Source of the DNA: Sphingomonas sp. TZW2008
Lineage (GTDB): Bacteria > Pseudomonadota > Alphaproteobacteria > Sphingomonadales > Sphingomonadaceae
Length of the DNA stretch: 64,000 bases
Direction: 5' to 3'
NCBI RefSeq assembly: GCF_002117915.1
Contig: NZ_BDJB01000006.1
Location: 1 to 64,000 of the forward strand
Shown one piece after another: positions 1 through 8,785 of the stretch. Made by a program: the position numbers and the translations under genes. Position 1 is the stretch's first letter; every line of letters begins with the position of its first letter. The notes under the pieces are model-generated. The model was not told the origin of the DNA, did not search any database, and worked only from the letters and a program-made list of their open reading frames with translations.

Positions 1-1
1 T

Positions 2-244
2 CGCAACGTTAACAGCGGTCACCCCGGCTCGATCACGACGATACATGCGGACTCGGCCGAGCTGGCGTTCGAGCAACTGACGCTGCTGGTAAAGGAGAGC
101 GAGGGCGGCGCGGACCTGGCGCGCGAGGACATCCGCTCGCTGCTGAAAATTCTGGTCGACGTCGTGGTTCAGATGAAGAAGATCGACGGCAAATTCCGAA
201 TGACCGAGATCTACTATGATCCGGCAGGGCGCCATGCTGCCTAA
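2..244 (+). CDS. virB11: VirB11/TrbB-type secretion ATPase, C-terminal fragment
   Basis: This is the last 80 codons of a gene that begins before the window. The fragment opens with RNVNSGHPGSITTIHADS, the highly conserved VirB11-family His-box segment, and ends in a short charged tail. VirB11 proteins are hexameric ATPases at the inner-membrane base of type IV secretion systems and power pilus assembly and DNA transfer. The stop codon lies inside the start of the following virD4 gene, so the two are translationally coupled, the usual virB11-virD4 order. Only the C-terminal region can be judged; the Walker motifs are outside the window. Confidence 0.88.
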   Translation, partial: RNVNSGHPGSITTIHADSAELAFEQLTLLVKESEGGADLAREDIRSLLKILVDVVVQMKKIDGKFRMTEIYYDPAGRHAA

Positions 245-2036
245 AAAGGGCGCCATCCTCGCGCTCGGCATCCCGGTCGGGATTGTGGTCGCCTTCCTCA
301 TCACGTCGGTCGTCGCGTGGATCTACCTCGGACTCCCCAGCGCAAAGTTCGACATATTCAAGATGCCGGCGTTCTTCTGGTATTACCGGCATGACCCGGT
401 GGTGCTGAAGGCCCTTGCCGGGGGTGCTCTGGTCGGCGTCATCATCGCCGGCCTGATGCTGTGGTGGGTCGCGAAGCAGAAGCCGCCCCTCCACGGTGCC
501 GCCCGCTTCGCCAAGGAAGGCGAAATCCGCCGCGCCGGCTTTCGCGCCGATGACGGCATCGTCCTGGGTAAGAAGGGTGGCAAGTTCCTCACCTTCGGCG
601 GCAGCGAACATTGCATCGTCGAGGCCCCTACCCGCTCGGGCAAGGGCGTCGGCATCGTCATTCCGAACCTCCTGTCATGGCAGGAGTCGGTCGTCGTCCT
701 CGATGTGAAGCGTGAGAATTGGGACGCGACGGCGGGCTTTCGCAAGAAATACGGCCAAGCGGTTTACCTGTTCAACCCGACCGATCCGGAGGGGCGGACC
801 TCCCGCTACAACCCGCTCGGCTACATCGATCGCACCGATCCCGACCAGGTAGTGATCGAGCTGCAAAAGATCGCAACGATGTTGTTCGTCCCTCCCGAAC
901 GTGGGGAACCATTCTGGACGGACTCGGCGCGGACCGCCTTCGTCGGTGTCGGTGCTTACCTCGCGGTCGCCGACCAACCCTTCACCATCGGCTCGATCTA
1001 TCGGCTGATGACGACGGGCGACACGCGCGGGTTCTTCAAGCGCGTCCTCGACGATCGCTCGCTTGCTCTGTCGCACGGGTGCCGCAACGCCCTCGCCGAT
1101 TTCACGTCGGGGGCGGACAATACGTTCGCCGGCATCGTCCAGACCGTCACGTCCAAGCTGAGCCTGTGGCTCAATCCCCGCGTCGACGCGGCGACGGAGG
1201 AGTGCGACTTCGATCTGCGCGAGCTGCGCACCAAGCGCATGTCAATCTATCTCGGCGTTTCCCCCGACGAGCTGGATCGGGTCGCGCCGCTCTACAACCT
1301 CCTGTTTCAGCAGCTTGTCGACCTGAACGTGCGCGATCTGCCCGGTGCCACAACGCCGCTCAAAGTCCTCGTCATCCTCGACGAGTTCGCGCGGATCGGG
1401 CGGGCACAAGTGATCGCCAGCGCCTTTTCCTACGTCGCCGGCTACGGCATCCGGCTCCTGCCCGTCATCCAATCCCGATCGCAGCTCCGCGCCGTCTACG
1501 GCGAGCACGTCGCCAACGAGATCGTCGCCAACTGCGGCGTCGAGGTCGCGTTCACTCCCAAGGAGCTACGGGTGGCAAACGAGCTTTCCGAACGGATCGG
1601 CTACGTCGGGCAGGAATCCGTCACGAAGTCGCTCACCATCCATGGCGTTCTGGCAAACCGCTCCAAGTCCATGTCGGACCAGCGTCGTGCCCTCCTGCTT
1701 CCGCAAGAGCTGATGCAGTTCCCGGATGGCGAATTGCTGCTCCTTCGGGGCGGCATACCTCCGATCCACGGCGACAAGATCCGCTACTATGCGGACGGAC
1801 TCTTTCGTGCGCGTGTCGAGCCGGCGCCGGAAGTGCCTCCGATCCCCCGCACCCTGCGCGACGGCGAGGACCTGCCCGACTGCGCGCTGCCGACGTTCGA
1901 TCAGCTCACGGACCCCGACCCGTTCACGTTCGCGATGGATTGCGTCGTCACCCAGGATCACCCTGACATGCTCATCGACGTGTCGGCCGAGCAACGTGGT
2001 GACGAGGTCGTTGGTGTAATCGAACAGGAGCGGTGA
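216..2036 (+). CDS. virD4: VirD4/TraG-family type IV coupling protein
   Basis: A 606-aa coupling protein that would carry the relaxase-DNA complex to the type IV secretion channel. Two N-terminal membrane helices (about residues 12-38 and 63-85) anchor it; the cytoplasmic ATPase follows, with Walker A APTRSGKGVG near residues 137-146 and Walker B VLVILDEFARIG near 387-398. The length is typical of the family. The start at 216 overlaps virB11 by 29 bases; an ATG at 234 in the same frame is an alternative. Stop and the next start are separated by one base, so it is the middle gene of a transfer operon. Confidence 0.95.
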   Translation: MIRQGAMLPKKGAILALGIPVGIVVAFLITSVVAWIYLGLPSAKFDIFKMPAFFWYYRHDPVVLKALAGGALVGVIIAGLMLWWVAKQKPPLHGAARFAKEGEIRRAGFRADDGIVLGKKGGKFLTFGGSEHCIVEAPTRSGKGVGIVIPNLLSWQESVVVLDVKRENWDATAGFRKKYGQAVYLFNPTDPEGRTSRYNPLGYIDRTDPDQVVIELQKIATMLFVPPERGEPFWTDSARTAFVGVGAYLAVADQPFTIGSIYRLMTTGDTRGFFKRVLDDRSLALSHGCRNALADFTSGADNTFAGIVQTVTSKLSLWLNPRVDAATEECDFDLRELRTKRMSIYLGVSPDELDRVAPLYNLLFQQLVDLNVRDLPGATTPLKVLVILDEFARIGRAQVIASAFSYVAGYGIRLLPVIQSRSQLRAVYGEHVANEIVANCGVEVAFTPKELRVANELSERIGYVGQESVTKSLTIHGVLANRSKSMSDQRRALLLPQELMQFPDGELLLLRGGIPPIHGDKIRYYADGLFRARVEPAPEVPPIPRTLRDGEDLPDCALPTFDQLTDPDPFTFAMDCVVTQDHPDMLIDVSAEQRGDEVVGVIEQER

Positions 2037-2037
2037 C

Positions 2038-2775
2038 ATGGTCGAGAATGTCGAAGGTGCCGGTGTCGGCAAGGAAGGCGAGGCTCGCCGTAGGCGGCCG
2101 ATGGAAGTTCCGCCTGAGCTGGACTCTCGGTTCCTGCGGGTCGGGAACAAGCTTTATCGGAGCGCACACGACAAACAGCCGGTCGCGACAATCACGCCGG
2201 ATCGGATCAAGGCCAAGGACCGGGACTCCCTCCCCGACCTGATCCGGCTCGCGAAAGAGAACGGGTGGACGTCGATCAAGGTCAGCGGCGATGCCGAGTT
2301 CCAGCGCGCCGCCTACCTCGCGGCCTCTGCGCAGGGTATCAAGGTCGACGGCTACAAGCCCGACGACAAGACGAAGGCTGCTGCCGAACGCGAGCAAGCG
2401 CGGCAGGCCGGCCTTCCCGACAACCAAGGGCAAACAACGCGGACTGCCAACCAGGCGCGAGACGCGAGAGAACAGCCCGAGCCTCGAACCGATCTGGCGG
2501 AGCGGTTTCGCCGGCAGTCAGACGTCCAGAACGCAAAAGATCCGGAGCTGCGGAAGGCCCAAAGCCATGTCGCGCTCGCGATGACGGTTGCAGCCGACCG
2601 CTTCCCCAACGACCACGAGAAGCGGCGCGAATTTGTGGCGGAACGCAAGGAAGATGTCGCGGCGCGGCTCGGTCGCGGCGAAGCCATCGCCGGCATCGAG
2701 GTGAAGGCTCGGCAGGAGCAACAGGTGCGCGAGATGACCCAGGATCAGGTCTTGCAGAAGTCCCGGTCGCGATGA
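2038..2775 (+). CDS. LPD7-domain (large polyvalent protein-associated) protein
   Basis: A 245-aa soluble protein. Residues about 35-120 (from RFLRVGNKLYRS through LIRLAKENGWTSIKVSGD and AYLAASAQGIKVDGYKP) match the pattern of the LPD7 domain found in mobilisation proteins and polyvalent conjugation proteins. The rest is charged, low-complexity and probably helical. It starts one base after the virD4 stop and shares its operon. In other plasmids LPD7 domains are attached to relaxases or primases, so an accessory role in DNA transfer is inferred; no catalytic motif is visible. Confidence 0.75.
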   Translation: MVENVEGAGVGKEGEARRRRPMEVPPELDSRFLRVGNKLYRSAHDKQPVATITPDRIKAKDRDSLPDLIRLAKENGWTSIKVSGDAEFQRAAYLAASAQGIKVDGYKPDDKTKAAAEREQARQAGLPDNQGQTTRTANQARDAREQPEPRTDLAERFRRQSDVQNAKDPELRKAQSHVALAMTVAADRFPNDHEKRREFVAERKEDVAARLGRGEAIAGIEVKARQEQQVREMTQDQVLQKSRSR

Positions 2776-2802
2776 GGTGGGGGTAGCCCTTCCTACAAGC
2801 AG

Positions 2803-2834
2803 GCCGATGGTGTGCCACGTGGCACACCATCGGC
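2803..2834. repeat. Perfect 32-bp palindrome containing backbone palindrome copy 1
   Basis: The core GTGTGCCACGTGGCACAC (2810-2827) is extended by GCCGATG/CATCGGC arms into a perfect 32-bp dyad. It lies 27 bases after the LPD7 stop. It may serve as a partition-type site and also as a bidirectional terminator. It is the longest of six related copies and closes the transfer operon just before the Argonaute module. Confidence 0.85.
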
Positions 2835-2961
2835 AGGGCAGCTAACGACCAGGACTCTTTCGTTATCAACCATGAAGCTTACGGCCGGCTAGCACCCGCC
2901 TCTTGAAATGTTCCCGCTGCGTTCCAAGCTTAGCCGGGGATTCTAAAAAAACGGGGATCGG

Positions 2962-4383
2962 ATGCGGCAGCTCGACGTAGAGAACAAGCTCCGCGATGTT
3001 GTGAGCCGGATCATGCTGCAGGTTGAATTGGCGACCTCCCAAGGCCGCACCGATATCAACCTTGCCTTAGAGGATGCGCTGATCCCGATCCTCAGGTCAG
3101 TTTACAATCTGCCGCAGCTCATCAACCTTAATCGCAAACAGAAGAATTTCCCTGGCATCGATCTTGGCGACGACCACGATCGGGTCTGCTTCCAAGTCAC
3201 CTCGACCACCTCACTTGAGAAGGTGAAGGCGACCGTTCGGCAGTTCATGGACCGCTCTTACTTCAACAGCTTCGACGAACTCTACGTTCTTATGCTGACG
3301 AAGAAGCAGGCGTCGTACAGTCAGGCCGCCGTCAACGAACTTGTTGGTGATAGCTTCGCGTTCAATTGCAAGAAGCACATTATCGATCTGGCCGATCTGC
3401 TCGGTGAAGTCGCTAAGCTGAGACTTGCGGCGCAGGAACGCGTACTCGGAGAGTTCCAGCACATTCTGGGTGAAGTTGACGCGTACATCAGCTACAGCTC
3501 AGAGACTGTCGCGCGCCCGACAGCAATTACTTCGAACCTCCAGCACATCCGCCTGCCGGCGGTTGTGTACGTTGCCGAACTGACGATCGACGACAAAGCC
3601 GTGGTTGCGCAGGCTCGGCAGTCGCTGTCCTACAAGCGCAGCCCGCGGGGTAGGACGCCAATCGTTAAGCTCGCGCTCCTGCTCAACGACATCCACACTG
3701 ACGCTTGGGTGTGTCATGACAACAAGCTGTTCACCTTTCACGACATGGAGGCGAGTGGCCTCGTCAGCATCGTCGACGAGGGCTCGATCGATCAGCTCGA
3801 AGTCGCCGATCTCGCAGACTCGACGGAAATCGACAACGTGAACGTGCTGAAGCAGCTGCTGACTGCCGAAGCCCGCGAGCGGCTTAAACAACGCCATGTC
3901 CGCATGCAGCCCCGCGACCGCTTCTTCTACTTCACGGCGACTGAAGAAGGGCAGACTGAGCGTCGCGAGGCTTGGGTCGGAAAGCGAACTTCGATCCGCC
4001 GCGTATACGGGGTCAAATACCAGAAGAAGGACCCTACCAAGGTCGCCCACCACCAGCACCTGTCGTTCAATCTCACCTTTTCGAAGCTGGGCGACGAGTG
4101 GTACGCCCAGATCGTCCCCAGCTGGTTCTACTCATACGATGGGTGGCGCCAGTCGAACTGGCACGACGACCTGCTGTCGCAGCAGAAGCGGCTTGAGCAT
4201 AACTCCAGCGTGCGGAACCTCGTCCGCTTTGTCGCTCACTTCCTCTCCGCTGCGGACGACGATGTCGGCCTCGCATTCGGGTCTCTCCTCGAGTTCAATG
4301 TCGGGGATGCAGACAACCTCGCGGACGACCAGGAAGAGATCTCCGATGGCTTTGACGAGGCCGACACGGGAGTCGCCGCATGA
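2962..4383 (+). CDS. SMEK-like N-terminal nuclease domain fused to APAZ-like domain, partner of short Argonaute
   Basis: A 473-aa protein with two parts. Residues about 1-165 match the SMEK-domain pattern: LPQLINLNRKQKNFPGIDLGD (50-70, Asp pair), FQVTSTTS (77-84) and SLEK (84-87), which resembles a divergent restriction-endonuclease-like core. Residues about 312-430, with RFFYFTA, AHHQHLSFNLTFSKLGDEWY (362-381), PSWFYSYDGW and QQKRLEHNSSVRNLV, resemble the APAZ segment found in partners of short prokaryotic Argonautes. The stop overlaps the Argonaute start in an ATGA, so the two proteins are probably made in equal amounts. By analogy with SPARTA-type systems this would be the effector, a nuclease activated on guide-directed target recognition. 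Activity is inferred; QVT replaces the usual E-x-K. Confidence 0.72.
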   Translation: MRQLDVENKLRDVVSRIMLQVELATSQGRTDINLALEDALIPILRSVYNLPQLINLNRKQKNFPGIDLGDDHDRVCFQVTSTTSLEKVKATVRQFMDRSYFNSFDELYVLMLTKKQASYSQAAVNELVGDSFAFNCKKHIIDLADLLGEVAKLRLAAQERVLGEFQHILGEVDAYISYSSETVARPTAITSNLQHIRLPAVVYVAELTIDDKAVVAQARQSLSYKRSPRGRTPIVKLALLLNDIHTDAWVCHDNKLFTFHDMEASGLVSIVDEGSIDQLEVADLADSTEIDNVNVLKQLLTAEARERLKQRHVRMQPRDRFFYFTATEEGQTERREAWVGKRTSIRRVYGVKYQKKDPTKVAHHQHLSFNLTFSKLGDEWYAQIVPSWFYSYDGWRQSNWHDDLLSQQKRLEHNSSVRNLVRFVAHFLSAADDDVGLAFGSLLEFNVGDADNLADDQEEISDGFDEADTGVAA

Positions 4384-5786
4384 AGCTGACTACGATCGCC
4401 GAACCGCTCCTCGAATTCGGCACCGGCACCCACATCTGCCCACGCACCGGCATCGAGCACATGGGGGTGTACGATAAGCGGGACGAGCTACGCCGGACCG
4501 AGCTGCGGATCGGAGTCGTGGGCCGTGGCGAGGGCGTGGACCTTCTCGACGAATGGCTAGTCCAGTGCCGCAACGGCATTGAACGCAAGAAGGAGTCACA
4601 GCTGCTAAACCTCTTCCGGGGCTTCGGCGGCATCAACCAGAGCTACGGCTTTCTCACCCGTCTCATCAACTCCCCGCAGTACACCCGAACGCTCCAGAAG
4701 TCTGAGATCACGGCCGTCCTCAAGCTGCCTTCGCGGGCTGATCGCGTAGATCGCGCCGTTGAGCTATATTACGAGCAGGTTCGGTTCCTTGCCGAGAATC
4801 GCTCCGTAGATGTCATCGTCTGCGTGATGCCTAACGAGATGTTCGATTCCGTTACTTCCTCAAAGGACAGCAACGACGGCGAGACTGAGCTAGAGCACAA
4901 CTTCAGACGCATTCTGAAGGCTAAGTGCATGCATCTCGGCACCCCGCTGCAGCTGGTACGCGAGAAAACCATTCTCATCACCAAGTTCTCCGGCGATCAG
5001 CAGGACGCCGCTACTAAGGCATGGAATTTCTGCACGGCCCTCTACTACAAAGGGAACCGCACCATCCCTTGGCGCCTCGTGGAGGACACCGCCAAGGTGA
5101 AATCCTGCTATATCGGCGTCGGTTTTTACAAGAGTCGCGACGGCGAGACAGTCTCGTCCAGCCTAGCGCAGGTGTTCGACGAGTTTGGGCACGGCATCAT
5201 TCTACGCGGAACCCCGGTCTCCATCGACAAGAAGAACCGACATCCCTTTCTAGACGAGGATCAGGCCTACGAGCTCCTACGCGACGCGCTGGAGGAGTAC
5301 GACCGTGCACTCCAACACATGCCAGCTCGGATCGTGATCCATAAGTCCAGCCACTTCCGCGACAGCGAGCGCCGCGGCTTCCTGCGTGCGCTGGACGAGA
5401 AGGGCATCCGTTCAAAGGATTTCGTCGCGATCACTGATACTGACGTCAGGCTCTTCGGCGATGGCACTTATCCTCCAAGGCGCGGCACCATGCTCGCCAT
5501 CTCAGAGACCGAGGGTATCCTCTACACACGCGGTACGGTCGACTTCTACAAGACCTATCCCGGCGCGTACGTCCCAAAGCCGCTGAAGGTCACCATTTAC
5601 GAGCAGGACTCCTCTCTTGAAAGCCTTTGCGAGGAGATCTTGGGCCTCACCAAGATGAACTGGAACAATACTCAGATGGACGGACGCCTGCCGATCACGC
5701 TGGAGTGCGCGCGCAAAATCGGTGACATTATGAAGTACGTAAGCCCCACGGAAAAGCCGCAGGTTAGCTACAGCTTCTATATGTAA
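4380..5786 (+). CDS. Short prokaryotic Argonaute (MID-PIWI), catalytically inactive
   Basis: A 468-aa protein with the layout of short pAgos: MID region about residues 5-230 (LLEFGTGTHICPRTGIEHMG, VVGRGEG, GTPLQLVREKT at 187-197) and PIWI about 240-468 (CYIGVGFYKS 243-252, AQVFDEFGHGIILRG, ARIVIHKSSHF 316-326, KMNWNNTQMDGRLPIT 425-440, C-terminal SYSFYM). The RNase H catalytic positions are lost: the first strand reads IGVGF rather than a D-containing motif, and IHKSS lacks the Asp. It therefore should bind guide and target but not cut, as in other short pAgos. It is coupled by a 4-base overlap to the SMEK-APAZ gene. A defence role is inferred from the family. Confidence 0.86.
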   Translation: MKLTTIAEPLLEFGTGTHICPRTGIEHMGVYDKRDELRRTELRIGVVGRGEGVDLLDEWLVQCRNGIERKKESQLLNLFRGFGGINQSYGFLTRLINSPQYTRTLQKSEITAVLKLPSRADRVDRAVELYYEQVRFLAENRSVDVIVCVMPNEMFDSVTSSKDSNDGETELEHNFRRILKAKCMHLGTPLQLVREKTILITKFSGDQQDAATKAWNFCTALYYKGNRTIPWRLVEDTAKVKSCYIGVGFYKSRDGETVSSSLAQVFDEFGHGIILRGTPVSIDKKNRHPFLDEDQAYELLRDALEEYDRALQHMPARIVIHKSSHFRDSERRGFLRALDEKGIRSKDFVAITDTDVRLFGDGTYPPRRGTMLAISETEGILYTRGTVDFYKTYPGAYVPKPLKVTIYEQDSSLESLCEEILGLTKMNWNNTQMDGRLPITLECARKIGDIMKYVSPTEKPQVSYSFYM

Positions 5787-5893
5787 TCGCCCTGCCTGTG
5801 GTCGGGATCGGTGACTGGCGTTCAAGCCTGCACAACGGCCCTAAGTAAGTTTGTCGGATTGAAGGCGGGCTTCCTGTAGCTGGTGGCGGACAA

Positions 5894-7006
5894 TCAGCGC
5901 CTCCTGGTAGGCGGCGGAGGTGTGCCACGTGGCACACCCTGTTCCTGTTCCTGCGCCGAGCTGCTCCTGGTTCGCCTCTCCGCATCTCTCACGCGCGCCT
6001 CTGCCTCGCGCAGCATCCGATCGGGAACGGTGTCGATGCTGGCTCGCTCCTGAAGGAATTGCCGCACGTCGCGCGCGAGGTTGCGGTCCTCGCGATCGGG
6101 GCTGCGGTCGAGCCGTTCGGCCGCTGCCTCATAGCGCCGCTTGGTGTCCTGCCAACGCGCCCGCGTTTTGGACACAAAGGCGGGCTGCTGCGCCTTCCCA
6201 AGCGCGATCTGCATCGCCTCGCGCGCTTGCCGTAAATCGGCCTCAGTCGGCTGACGTGAAGCGCCGCTACGTATGCGTGCGCGGAGCTGCGTCAGCGCCA
6301 TGCTGGTGCCAGCCCTTCCCTGGCCTCGCGTGTAGCGTGGCGTTGCCTCGGCCTCGACACCGCGGCTGCGGAGCGCCTCCGCGAATGCCTCCCGAAAGCG
6401 AAACAAATCCTCCCGCCTCGGATCAAAGCGCTTGCGATCAAGGCCCTCGGCCTGGACCGTGAGATGGACATGCGGGCGCGGCGTGTCCGTATGGAGCGCC
6501 ATCAGATAGTCGTGGTTGTCGCCGATCATTCGCTCGGCCGCCTCACGAACCGCCTGCTTTACGGTCTCCGGATCGGTTCCCGCCGGCATGGAAAACACCA
6601 TTGCCACGGCCGACACGGTCGTGCCTTGGCGCCAGTATAGCGGATCGGACCACTCGTCTGCGATCCGCTGCGCGTCCTCCTTCGTCGCGATCTGCTCGCC
6701 ATCGCGCGTCTCGATCCGGATGTCGCCGTGGCGGCCGATATAATCGAGATGTGCAGCGAGATGCTTGGCGCCCTTCTTCCGTCCGGTCACCTTGACGAGC
6801 ACTTCGGGCGTGCATCGAACGACACGCGCCAGCGTAGCCCGGGCGTCTCCTCGATGATGCGACGCTGCCGGCGATCTAGACGCAAACGGCCCCGTGCCGT
6901 TGACGACGTTCCGGGCATATTTGACGTTCGGATCGCTGACGAGGCGCGGCTTGAAGCTCGGCTTCATCGCCTCCCATAATTCGTCCTCGCGATCCCCGAA
7001 CGGCAT
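5894..7006 (-). CDS. MobP/VirD2-like relaxase
   Basis: A 370-aa DNA strand transferase that would nick the plasmid at oriT and lead the strand through the VirD4 channel. The catalytic Tyr is probably Y89 in HLDYIGRHG (86-94), and the metal-binding triad is HTDTPRPHVH (172-181). The C-terminal 150 residues are charged and helical. Its ATG shares one base with the mobC stop. The last codons are written across a copy of the backbone palindrome, giving the peptide GVPRGTP, so the true domain may end earlier. It is shorter than two-domain relaxases and has no primase or helicase. Confidence 0.9.
   Translation of the reverse strand: MPFGDREDELWEAMKPSFKPRLVSDPNVKYARNVVNGTGPFASRSPAASHHRGDARATLARVVRCTPEVLVKVTGRKKGAKHLAAHLDYIGRHGDIRIETRDGEQIATKEDAQRIADEWSDPLYWRQGTTVSAVAMVFSMPAGTDPETVKQAVREAAERMIGDNHDYLMALHTDTPRPHVHLTVQAEGLDRKRFDPRREDLFRFREAFAEALRSRGVEAEATPRYTRGQGRAGTSMALTQLRARIRSGASRQPTEADLRQAREAMQIALGKAQQPAFVSKTRARWQDTKRRYEAAAERLDRSPDREDRNLARDVRQFLQERASIDTVPDRMLREAEARVRDAERRTRSSSAQEQEQGVPRGTPPPPTRRR
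5919..5938. repeat. Backbone palindrome copy 2
   Basis: GGTGTGCCACGTGGCACACC, a perfect 20-bp dyad with the same 18-bp core as the other five copies. It lies inside the 3-prime end of the relaxase gene. Together with copy 1 it brackets the SMEK-APAZ/Argonaute pair. Confidence 0.85.
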
Positions 7007-7575
7007 CAGTCGGCGACCTCCCAGAAAGCGATCTCACCGCGCAGCACGTCCGCCAGCGAGGCGATCTGCACGTTGATCTCCTCCCGCATATCCGCGATCC
7101 GGCGCAGCTCGCGATCGATCTGCAGGCCACTGTCGGCCATCATCGCGGCGTTACCAGCCTTCATCGCCTGATTGAGATTGCGGCCGATACGCTGGAGCTG
7201 CATGCGGATCGGCGCCACGGCATCGCGCAGGCCGTCGTCCACGCCGGCCTTTAGCGCGATGTGTCGGCGCACCAGTGCCTTGATCCATCCAGCGCGATCT
7301 ACGCCCCGCTCGGCCGCGCGATGATCGAGGACGGCCGCTTCGGCGTCCGTGAAGGTGAGCGACACGCGATTGCCGGCACTGTCGGCGCGCGGAGCGATCC
7401 GGGGGGCATCGGCTACATGCTTTAAGGCTTGCTGAAGTACGGTGCGGAGAAGCGCGCTGCGCCCTCCCCTGCCCTCGGCCACGGCGTCGAACGCGGCAAG
7501 CAGTTCGCGATCGACGCGCGCCGTCAACATCGCTGAATCTTTGGTGGGGGATGCAGATTGCGGCGCGAGCGACAT
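7006..7575 (-). CDS. mobC: MobC-like relaxosome accessory protein
   Basis: A protein of about 189 aa with an N-terminal ribbon-helix-helix-like stretch (LTARVDRELLAAFDAVAEGRG) and a C-terminal MobC-type region containing RIGRNLNQAMKAGNAAM, which matches the conserved G-x-NLNQ motif. MobC proteins bind near oriT and help the relaxase open the duplex. The start at 7575 is chosen because an AGGG-type ribosome site precedes it; upstream in-frame starts and an internal one at 7530 exist. It overlaps the relaxase start by one base and forms a mobCA operon. Confidence 0.8.
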   Translation of the reverse strand: MSLAPQSASPTKDSAMLTARVDRELLAAFDAVAEGRGGRSALLRTVLQQALKHVADAPRIAPRADSAGNRVSLTFTDAEAAVLDHRAAERGVDRAGWIKALVRRHIALKAGVDDGLRDAVAPIRMQLQRIGRNLNQAMKAGNAAMMADSGLQIDRELRRIADMREEINVQIASLADVLRGEIAFWEVAD

Positions 7576-7658
7576 GGCCCTGCAAGGGTAATGTAATACA
7601 GTGAACGCAGCAACGCCTATCCTGCCATCCAACACCCCATACCAAAATCAGCCTTCAA

Positions 7659-7676
7659 GTGTGCCACGTGGCACAC
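7659..7676. repeat. Backbone palindrome copy 3, downstream of parB
   Basis: GTGTGCCACGTGGCACAC lies 95 bases beyond the parB stop and about 85 bases upstream of mobC. The CACGTG centre resembles the chromosomal parS core. Position next to parB makes it the prime candidate for the plasmid partition site; it could also act as an operator for mobC. Confidence 0.85.
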
Positions 7677-7771
7677 CCAATCCGTTTTAGAAGTGATGAA
7701 GTCGCGGAAGGAAGGATTGGACCTGAGCGTGAGTGTCGGTCACCACCGACGCTCTCCGTCAGCCGGCGCGA

Positions 7772-8785
7772 TCAGCGCCAGCTTACGATACGGGGTTCCG
7801 CCTCGTCCTCAAAGTGCAGCAATGCCTCGACGACCATCGCACGCTTGCCTTCGATCTCGATCGTTGGGCGCTCCACCCGCTGCTTGCCCGCCCTGGGCTT
7901 AGATGGCGAGCGAGGCCCGGGAGCAGGGGCCTCGGCCAAAGCACTGTCCGTCGGCGCTTGACCGACAGGCACCGGCGTTTCGTCCATTGCGCGATCGGCC
8001 TCGTCGTCCCGGATCACATCCGTCGTCGCCGTCGCTTCGCCTCCTTCAGCCGCTGCCGGATCATCTTCGCCGGTAGGGGGGGGCGTTTCGGCTTGAGGGG
8101 CAGGCGTAGGCGGGGGCTTTGGCGCCGATTTCTTCGCGCCAACCTCGCGCGCGAACCGCTCGCACGCCAACACCGTCATATCCTCGACCGCGGTGTTGGC
8201 GACGAATACGCGGGTTGCCGCATCGTCGGTCTTCGCGGCCTGGGTGAGAGCGACCGCGCTCCGCATCGAAATGTCGGCAAACAGCGCAGCGATATAGTCG
8301 GGAGCCTTCGCGAGCCCCTGATAGCGGGTTAACAGCGTGCGGTTGCGACCGGTCGCACGGGCCAGCTCGGCGAGCGAACGTCCGTTTGCGACCTGTCCGG
8401 TGACGAACCGGATCATGTCGGCTGTCGACAAGTCCTCGCGCTGATCATTCTCGATGAACTGATCGATCCGGACCTGCTCGACGTCGTCCGTCTTGCTGAC
8501 GATCGCGCGGACTTGCACCCCGAGCTTCTGGCACGCGCGCCAGCGCCGCTCGCCATACATGATCCGATAGCGCCCTTCGGCATCCTTCGGGGCAACGGTG
8601 ATGGGCTGAAGTTGGCCACGCTCCTTGATCGTCTCGGCCATCTCGTCGATCTTAGCCGAGTCGATCTCGCTGCGGACGTTCTCAGGATCGGGGTACACCA
8701 GCTCGGGATCGAGGAGCTGGACGCGATCGGCGTCCGCCACGGCCGCCTTCTCGCTGAAAACGTCGAAGCCGGAGAAGTCTGTCAT
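7772..8785 (-). CDS. parB: ParB-type plasmid partition protein
   Basis: A 337-aa DNA-binding partition protein. The N-terminal ParB/Srx nucleotidase-like domain is clear (PITVAPKDAEGRYRIMYGERRWRACQ, GERRWRA at 78-84), followed by the helix-turn-helix region (STADMIRFVTGQVANGRSL, ELARATGRNRTLLTRYQGLA) and a Pro/Ala/Glu-rich linker to a charged C terminus. It would bind parS, spread and be moved by ParA. The ATG at 8785 overlaps the parA stop as ATGA, which fixes the start. The nearest palindromic repeat lies just downstream. Confidence 0.92.
   Translation of the reverse strand: MTDFSGFDVFSEKAAVADADRVQLLDPELVYPDPENVRSEIDSAKIDEMAETIKERGQLQPITVAPKDAEGRYRIMYGERRWRACQKLGVQVRAIVSKTDDVEQVRIDQFIENDQREDLSTADMIRFVTGQVANGRSLAELARATGRNRTLLTRYQGLAKAPDYIAALFADISMRSAVALTQAAKTDDAATRVFVANTAVEDMTVLACERFAREVGAKKSAPKPPPTPAPQAETPPPTGEDDPAAAEGGEATATTDVIRDDEADRAMDETPVPVGQAPTDSALAEAPAPGPRSPSKPRAGKQRVERPTIEIEGKRAMVVEALLHFEDEAEPRIVSWR

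Noticed and set aside
4380..5786. A slicing Argonaute
   Set aside because: The catalytic Asp positions in PIWI are replaced (IGVGF, IHKSS), as in short pAgos that do not cut.
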